A stretch of DNA of 64,000 bases from a bacterium UBP2_UBA2255. GTDB lineage: Bacteria; Edwardsbacteria; AC1; EtOH8. Below are positions 61,000 through 64,000 of this stretch, in pieces. Position 1 is the first letter of the stretch. Each line of letters starts with the position of its first letter. Made by a program: the position numbers and the translations under genes. The notes below the pieces were generated by a model, which saw nothing but the letters and a program-made list of their open reading frames with translations, was not told the origin of the DNA and did no database searches. The stretch covers positions 36,626 to 100,625 of the forward strand of contig DDXR01000076.1 in the NCBI GenBank assembly GCA_002347565.1. The letters are read 5' to 3'.

Positions 61000-61321
61000 G
61001 CCGGTCCCCCTGCTTGAGGTTGATGGTTCCTTCGCTGATCCTGTGACTACGCAGGTCGCCCCGGATTTGTTCCGAGCCCTGGGCCATCTTCAGAATCACC
61101 CTGGCGCCGTTGAGATTGACGCCCATGTCGCGGATGAGGTAGAGGATGTCCTCAAGCAGCTCGAGATCGGCCTGGGAATACATGCGGGAATGTCCCGAGA
61201 CCCGGGCAGGGCACAGCAGGCCGCGGCGCTCGTAGATGCGCAGGGTCTGCTCGTGCACGCCGGCGATCTTGGCCACCACGCTGATGGTGTACAGCGGCAT
61301 CTGCCGGTCAGGCTGGATCAT
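60968..61321 (-). CDS. hspR: HspR-type MerR-family regulator
   Basis: 117 residues. The N-terminal winged helix 'LYTISVVAKIAGVHEQTLRIYERRGLLCPARVSGHSRMYSQADLELLEDILYLIRDMGVNLNGARVIL' (8-76) is close to HspR, the repressor of heat-shock genes that usually acts with DnaK. It lies upstream of htrA and overlaps it. An HspR-type inverted repeat is found at the hsp20 promoter (62061-62083). Only a CTTGAG half-site is seen near its own start, so autoregulation is uncertain. The C-terminal 30 residues are short and unusual for HspR. Confidence 0.88.
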   Translation of the reverse strand: MIQPDRQMPLYTISVVAKIAGVHEQTLRIYERRGLLCPARVSGHSRMYSQADLELLEDILYLIRDMGVNLNGARVILKMAQGSEQIRGDLRSHRISEGTINLKQGDRHEEPDQDVLD

Positions 61322-61376
61322 GCCTCAAGGCTCGATAACGAATGAAAGGGAGTTGAACATGGACCGGGGAACTCAT

Positions 61377-61540
61377 AATGAAACCAGGAAGCCAAGAATG
61401 AGTTTTCTTGCATTCATGGCCTCCTTATAAACAAAGAATTTTGGGACCCATCCACAGATGGCACCGATCGACACAGATTCTTAAAATGAACCAGGAAACA
61501 ATGAATCCAAAATATCATGCATTCATGGTTTCCTTATAAA
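61377..61540. repeat. Imperfect direct repeat pair
   Basis: 61377-61431 and 61485-61540 both run AATGAA(A)CCAGGAA...GCATTCATGG...TCCTTATAAA, about 55 bases each, separated by a CCACAGATGG...CACAGATTC stretch. They occupy the gap between hsp20 and hspR. No gene is apparent in the 240-base gap. Confidence 0.65.
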
Positions 61541-61560
61541 GGCTTCTATGAGTTCGGCCA

Positions 61561-62016
61561 CTAATTGACCTCGATGGCGATCTCGCGCGGCTTGACCTCC
61601 TCGGACTTGGGGATGCGGATGGTCAGCACGCCGTTCTCGTAGGCGGCCTTGGTCTTGCCCGACTGGACCTCGGTGGGGAGCCGGATGATGCGCTGGAACT
61701 TGCCGTAGGTGCGCTCGATGCGGTGGTAGGTCTTGTCCTTGGTATCCTCGTCGTGGTGGCGCTCGCCGGAGATCGACAGCACGTCGGCGGTGATCTGGAT
61801 CTTGATGTCCTCCTTGGTCATGCCGGGGATCTCGGCCTTGACCACCAGCTCGTCCTTGGTCTCCTCGATGTCCATCAGCGGCGCCCACAGACCTTCGACC
61901 AATGCACGCCGTCCCGGAACCCGCCCGAAGAAATCGGTGAACACGCGGTTCATATCGTCATGGAAAGCCTGCATCTCGTTGAACGGGTTCCATTTGACCA
62001 GATCATTCGGAGTCAT
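61561..62016 (-). CDS. Small heat-shock protein, Hsp20/alpha-crystallin
   Basis: 151 residues. The alpha-crystallin domain spans about 45-145: 'APLMDIEETKDELVVKAEIPGMTKEDIKIQITADVLSISGERHHDEDTKDKTYHRIERTYGKFQRIIRLP' and 'AAYENGVLTIRIPKSEEVKPREIAIEVN'. It is an ATP-independent chaperone that holds unfolded proteins in the cytoplasm. Its promoter carries an HspR-type operator. N-terminal residues 'FNEMQAFHDDMNRVFTDFFGR' are typical of the family. Confidence 0.95.
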   Translation of the reverse strand: MTPNDLVKWNPFNEMQAFHDDMNRVFTDFFGRVPGRRALVEGLWAPLMDIEETKDELVVKAEIPGMTKEDIKIQITADVLSISGERHHDEDTKDKTYHRIERTYGKFQRIIRLPTEVQSGKTKAAYENGVLTIRIPKSEEVKPREIAIEVN

Positions 62017-62052
62017 GTCGGTTTTCCTTTCCTGTTATTGTATTCTTGGCTA

Positions 62053-62081
62053 ATTATAATACTTGAGCGTTCTTTTGTCAA
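62053..62081 (-). promoter_or_regulatory. Promoter of hsp20
   Basis: On the minus strand: TTGACA (62081-62076), 17-base spacer, TATAAT (62058-62053), exact consensus. It is overlapped by the HspR-type inverted repeat. Confidence 0.78.
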
Positions 62082-62083
62082 GT
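62061..62083. promoter_or_regulatory. HspR-type (HAIR-like) operator
   Basis: ACTTGA-N11-TCAAGT. Against the HspR-associated inverted repeat CTTGAGT-N7-ACTCAAG, CTTGAGC and TGTCAAG match at 6 and 5 of 7 positions with the right spacing. It covers the hsp20 -35 box and spacer, as expected for repression. Confidence 0.65.
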
Positions 62084-62110
62084 CCTTTGACATTGACAAA
62101 ATGATTTATT

Positions 62111-62141
62111 TTGATAAATTCGTAATTCATTATTGTATAAT
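62111..62141 (+). promoter_or_regulatory. Possible promoter of the lipoprotein gene
   Basis: TTGATA (62111-62116), 19-base spacer, TATAAT (62136-62141), divergent from hsp20. The spacer is long; the -10 box is exact. Confidence 0.45.
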
Positions 62142-62243
62142 GTATTGAACGCAATTATTACGGGAACCTGGTGACAAGGTACAGTCTCTAACGGTATTGA
62201 ACGGTTAAAACCGCAATAACTAACACGCAAACGGGGGAAGACC

Positions 62244-63173
62244 ATGAAAAAGCTGCTCACTTTGGCGATGCTACTCGCTATCGGGTCATGCCTGGCGTTG
62301 ACCGGCTGCAGCAAAACCACCTCTCCGGCGGCGATCGATGATGATGCCGCCATCAACACGGTGCTCTCCCTCTCCGGCTACTCCACATCGGACAATTACG
62401 GGGACGACGGCACCGCGGCCGTCTCGTATGCCGCGGCCAAGGATTCCTTCCCGTCCTACATCAAGTGGCGCCGTCGCATCACGTCGATCACCCGCAACGT
62501 CTCCATCAGCTACGATTCGGCCAACGCCGTGGCCCTGGCCGCCATCACCGTCGACTACTACGGCCGGCTGATCGTCGACAACAACAACGATGGCGACCTG
62601 GCCGACACGCTGGTCCGGCCGCTGCACGACCGGGGCGTGCGCTACGTCCGGCTGCGCAAGGTGGGCGAACGCTGGCGGGTCTGGGGCTGCTCACCGCTGG
62701 AGATCGCCACGGTCGCGCCGCAGAACGCGGTGTCCATCGACAGCGTGCGGGTGGCCGGAGTGTACGACGGCCAGAACCGCGAGTGGCTGTTCAACGGCTC
62801 GGTCTTCAACCAGATCCGGCTGCGCGAGAACATGCCGCTGCTGGACGAGAACTCCTCGGTGACGCTGACCGTCTGGGGCCGGCTCCAGGACCCCGCCGAC
62901 TCGATGTGGGCCTTCCTGCACCGGCGCGTCCCGCAGCTCGGCGGGCTGCTCTACCACCTGCGCGAGCCGCTGGCACGCACCAGCGTCTTTGTTTTCACCA
63001 AGACCTGGACCATCGCCAGCGACAATATCACGTTCCGGCCGGCGCTGCGCCACGCCTGCGTCGACGCGATCCTGGGATCGACGTTGTTCGACACCACGGC
63101 CGCGGCCGAATACTCGGCCCGGCTGTGGACCATGCCGTACATCGTCAAGGCGGCAGCCGACACCCTGCCCTGA
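62244..63173 (+). CDS. Hypothetical lipoprotein
   Basis: 309 residues. The lipobox 'LALTGC' (about residues 17-22) is followed by SKTTSP. The body has 'YYGRLIVDNNNDGDLADTLVRPLHDRGVRYVRLRKVGERWRVWGCSPL' and 'RVAGVYDGQNREWLFNGSVFNQIRLRENMP', a beta-rich secreted fold not recognised. It probably sits in the outer or inner membrane leaflet facing the periplasm. The DNDNDG-like segment could bind Ca2+. It has its own promoter and a terminator-like palindrome downstream. Confidence 0.7.
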   Translation: MKKLLTLAMLLAIGSCLALTGCSKTTSPAAIDDDAAINTVLSLSGYSTSDNYGDDGTAAVSYAAAKDSFPSYIKWRRRITSITRNVSISYDSANAVALAAITVDYYGRLIVDNNNDGDLADTLVRPLHDRGVRYVRLRKVGERWRVWGCSPLEIATVAPQNAVSIDSVRVAGVYDGQNREWLFNGSVFNQIRLRENMPLLDENSSVTLTVWGRLQDPADSMWAFLHRRVPQLGGLLYHLREPLARTSVFVFTKTWTIASDNITFRPALRHACVDAILGSTLFDTTAAAEYSARLWTMPYIVKAAADTLP

Positions 63174-63186
63174 ACGCAGAAAAAGC

Positions 63187-63215
63187 TTGCCAAACGGGTT
63201 CCCCGCTGGTATACT
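63187..63215 (+). promoter_or_regulatory. Promoter of the small secreted protein gene
   Basis: TTGCCA (63187-63192), 17-base spacer, TATACT (63210-63215). The -10 box lies in the loop of a 13-bp perfect inverted repeat. Confidence 0.6.
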
Positions 63216-63229
63216 GGCGGGGAACCCGT
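63194..63229. promoter_or_regulatory. 13-bp perfect inverted repeat around a -10 box
   Basis: ACGGGTTCCCCGC and GCGGGGAACCCGT flank TGGTATACTG. It could terminate the upstream lipoprotein transcript, or act as an operator or cruciform at the downstream promoter. Confidence 0.6.
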
Positions 63230-63249
63230 CCGCATGAGAGGAGACAAGC

Positions 63250-63729
63250 ATGAGAACAACGACCCTGGCCCTGCTGCTGGTCGCGGCCTTGCTCGCCGCT
63301 GTTGCCCCGTTGTCCGCCGACGTCGACGTCAACGTCAACATCGGCCTGCCGGTGGTGGTGCTGGACGGCGAGCCGGAGCTGACGGTGATCCCCGGCACCT
63401 ATGTCTACTTCATCTTCGGCCGCGACGACGACTTCTTCTTCTACCGGGGATACTGGTGGCGTCTGCACGGCAAGAAGTGGTTCCGCGCGGCCGGCTACAA
63501 CGGGCCGTGGGTGATCATCGCGCCGGGCAGGGTGCCCCGGCCGTTCCTGCGGCTGCCCGGCGGCTGGCGCTCGCTCCCGCCCGGCCACGCCCGGCTGAAG
63601 TGGGCCGAGGTCAAGCACGGCTGGAAGCAGTGGGAGAAGGAGCGGCGCTGGGACGCCAAGCCCGGCAGGCAGGACAATCCCAGGGGCGGCAAGGGCAGTT
63701 CCGGCAAGCCGCACGGCAAACGGAAGTAA
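63250..63729 (+). CDS. Small secreted basic protein with aromatic core
   Basis: 159 residues, family not named. A signal peptide (about 1-23, PLSAD) is followed by a compact domain rich in Trp, Tyr and Phe ('GTYVYFIFGRDDDFFFYRGYWWRLHGKKWFRAAGYNGPWVII') and a basic Gly-rich tail (from about 120). Similar GYWWR/GPW repeats occur in uncharacterised periplasmic proteins of deltaproteobacteria and relatives. The start follows GAGAGGAG. Role unknown; the basic tail may bind nucleic acid or acidic polymers. Confidence 0.65.
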   Translation: MRTTTLALLLVAALLAAVAPLSADVDVNVNIGLPVVVLDGEPELTVIPGTYVYFIFGRDDDFFFYRGYWWRLHGKKWFRAAGYNGPWVIIAPGRVPRPFLRLPGGWRSLPPGHARLKWAEVKHGWKQWEKERRWDAKPGRQDNPRGGKGSSGKPHGKRK

Positions 63730-63753
63730 CGGCCCGGCCCGCGCCGCACCACG

Positions 63754-63787
63754 GCAAAGCCCCTGCGCCTACGCGCAGGGGCTTTGC
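63754..63787. terminator. Bidirectional terminator
   Basis: GCAAAGCCCCTGCGC pairs perfectly (15 bp) with its complement around CTAC. It separates the convergent genes ending at 63729 and 63807. Confidence 0.75.
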
Positions 63788-63806
63788 GTTCCGATCCGGT
63801 CTGACG

Positions 63807-64000
63807 TCACTTGCCCGGCTCGTGTGAGGCGGCCATCTTACTGTGGCCCTCGAAGAACACATCGTTGTCGATGATGATGCCGCGGCACTTGACGTCCCCG
63901 GACAGCATGGCCCCGCTCTGCAGCTCGACCTTGTTGGCGGCGGTGACGTTGCCCGTCACCTTGCCACCGACGATGATGTCCTTGGCCCTGATCTCGGCTT
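63807..64000 (-). CDS. Bactofilin, 5' part cut by window
   Basis: The last 64 residues are visible: 'DIIVGGKVTGNVTAANKVEL', 'GAMLSGDVKCRGIIIDNDVFFEGHSKM' then a short tail and stop. This is the repeating beta-helix and end segment of the bactofilin (DUF583) family, cytoskeletal filaments for cell shape and envelope organisation. The N-terminus lies outside the window. Confidence 0.88.
   Translation of the reverse strand, partial: AEIRAKDIIVGGKVTGNVTAANKVELQSGAMLSGDVKCRGIIIDNDVFFEGHSKMAASHEPGK

Overview
The window is a GC-rich stretch of a bacterial chromosome from a Gram-negative-type (two-membrane) cell. Evidence for that envelope: an outer-membrane beta-barrel protein ending in Phe, several lipoproteins, a DegP/HtrA protease, and five secreted proteins with a FlgD-Ig/Por-secretion-type C-terminal module. 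The gene mix (methylmalonyl-CoA mutase set, hybrid-cluster protein, MoxR, bactofilin, DUF885 peptidase, beta-helix and YVTN proteins with such tails) fits an uncultivated anaerobic or microaerobic lineage near the FCB group (Edwardsbacteria/Eisenbacteria-like). That placement is inference. Sigma-70 promoters close to TTGAC(A/T)-N16-18-TATA(A/G)T are readable in front of many genes.

Layout. 1-3512: minus-strand redox-stress operon, Rrf2 regulator > ferredoxin-type protein > rubredoxin > cupin > DsrE > hybrid-cluster protein, with a strong promoter and a palindromic operator. 3531-12115: plus-strand genes (YjbQ, MoxR ATPase, an odd gluzincin-like secreted protein, M29 aminopeptidase, a serpin-like secreted protein, second YjbQ, ECF sigma/anti-sigma pair, response regulator). 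12151-25274: minus-strand genes including a three-gene operon behind an attenuator-like leader, LemA/GIDE, methylmalonyl-CoA epimerase, methylglyoxal synthase, YcaQ, radical SAM, DUF885, MeaB and a diguanylate cyclase. 25287-34270: a block of secreted proteins: two beta-helix proteins, one uncharacterised secreted protein, a peptidylarginine deiminase with the full Porphyromonas PPAD active-site set, and two tandem repeat lipoproteins. 34322-41747: the methylmalonyl-CoA mutase B12 subunit and large subunit, separated by an AT-rich island with a DNA methyltransferase, a PD-(D/E)XK nuclease and a P-loop ATPase. 42103-52434: a broken gene, secreted proteins, a MalT/BTAD regulator, DUF3592 and PilZ proteins. 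52484-58390: malic enzyme, tRNA-Pro, tRNA-Arg, a LiaF-like protein, a TPR protein, Xaa-Pro aminopeptidase and tmRNA. 58571-62016: a heat-shock group (RpoD-type sigma, HtrA, HspR, Hsp20) with an HspR-type operator at the hsp20 promoter. 62244-64000: a lipoprotein, a small secreted protein and the 3' end of a bactofilin gene.

How the genes work together. mcm large subunit, mcm B12 subunit, MeaB and epimerase form a propionyl/methylmalonyl-CoA interconversion set, all on the minus strand but spread over 24 kb by inserted genes; malic enzyme is a plausible metabolic partner. The Rrf2-Hcp operon looks like a nitrosative/oxidative stress response. The HspR-HtrA-Hsp20 group is a protein-quality-control module. 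The secreted block shares one C-terminal sorting-type module and probably one export route.

The strongest leads are the PPAD-like deiminase outside Porphyromonas, the AT-rich restriction/ATPase island that splits the mutase genes, the leader hairpin in front of the isochorismatase operon, and several families of short palindromic repeats that enter genes in frame or supply their stop codons.
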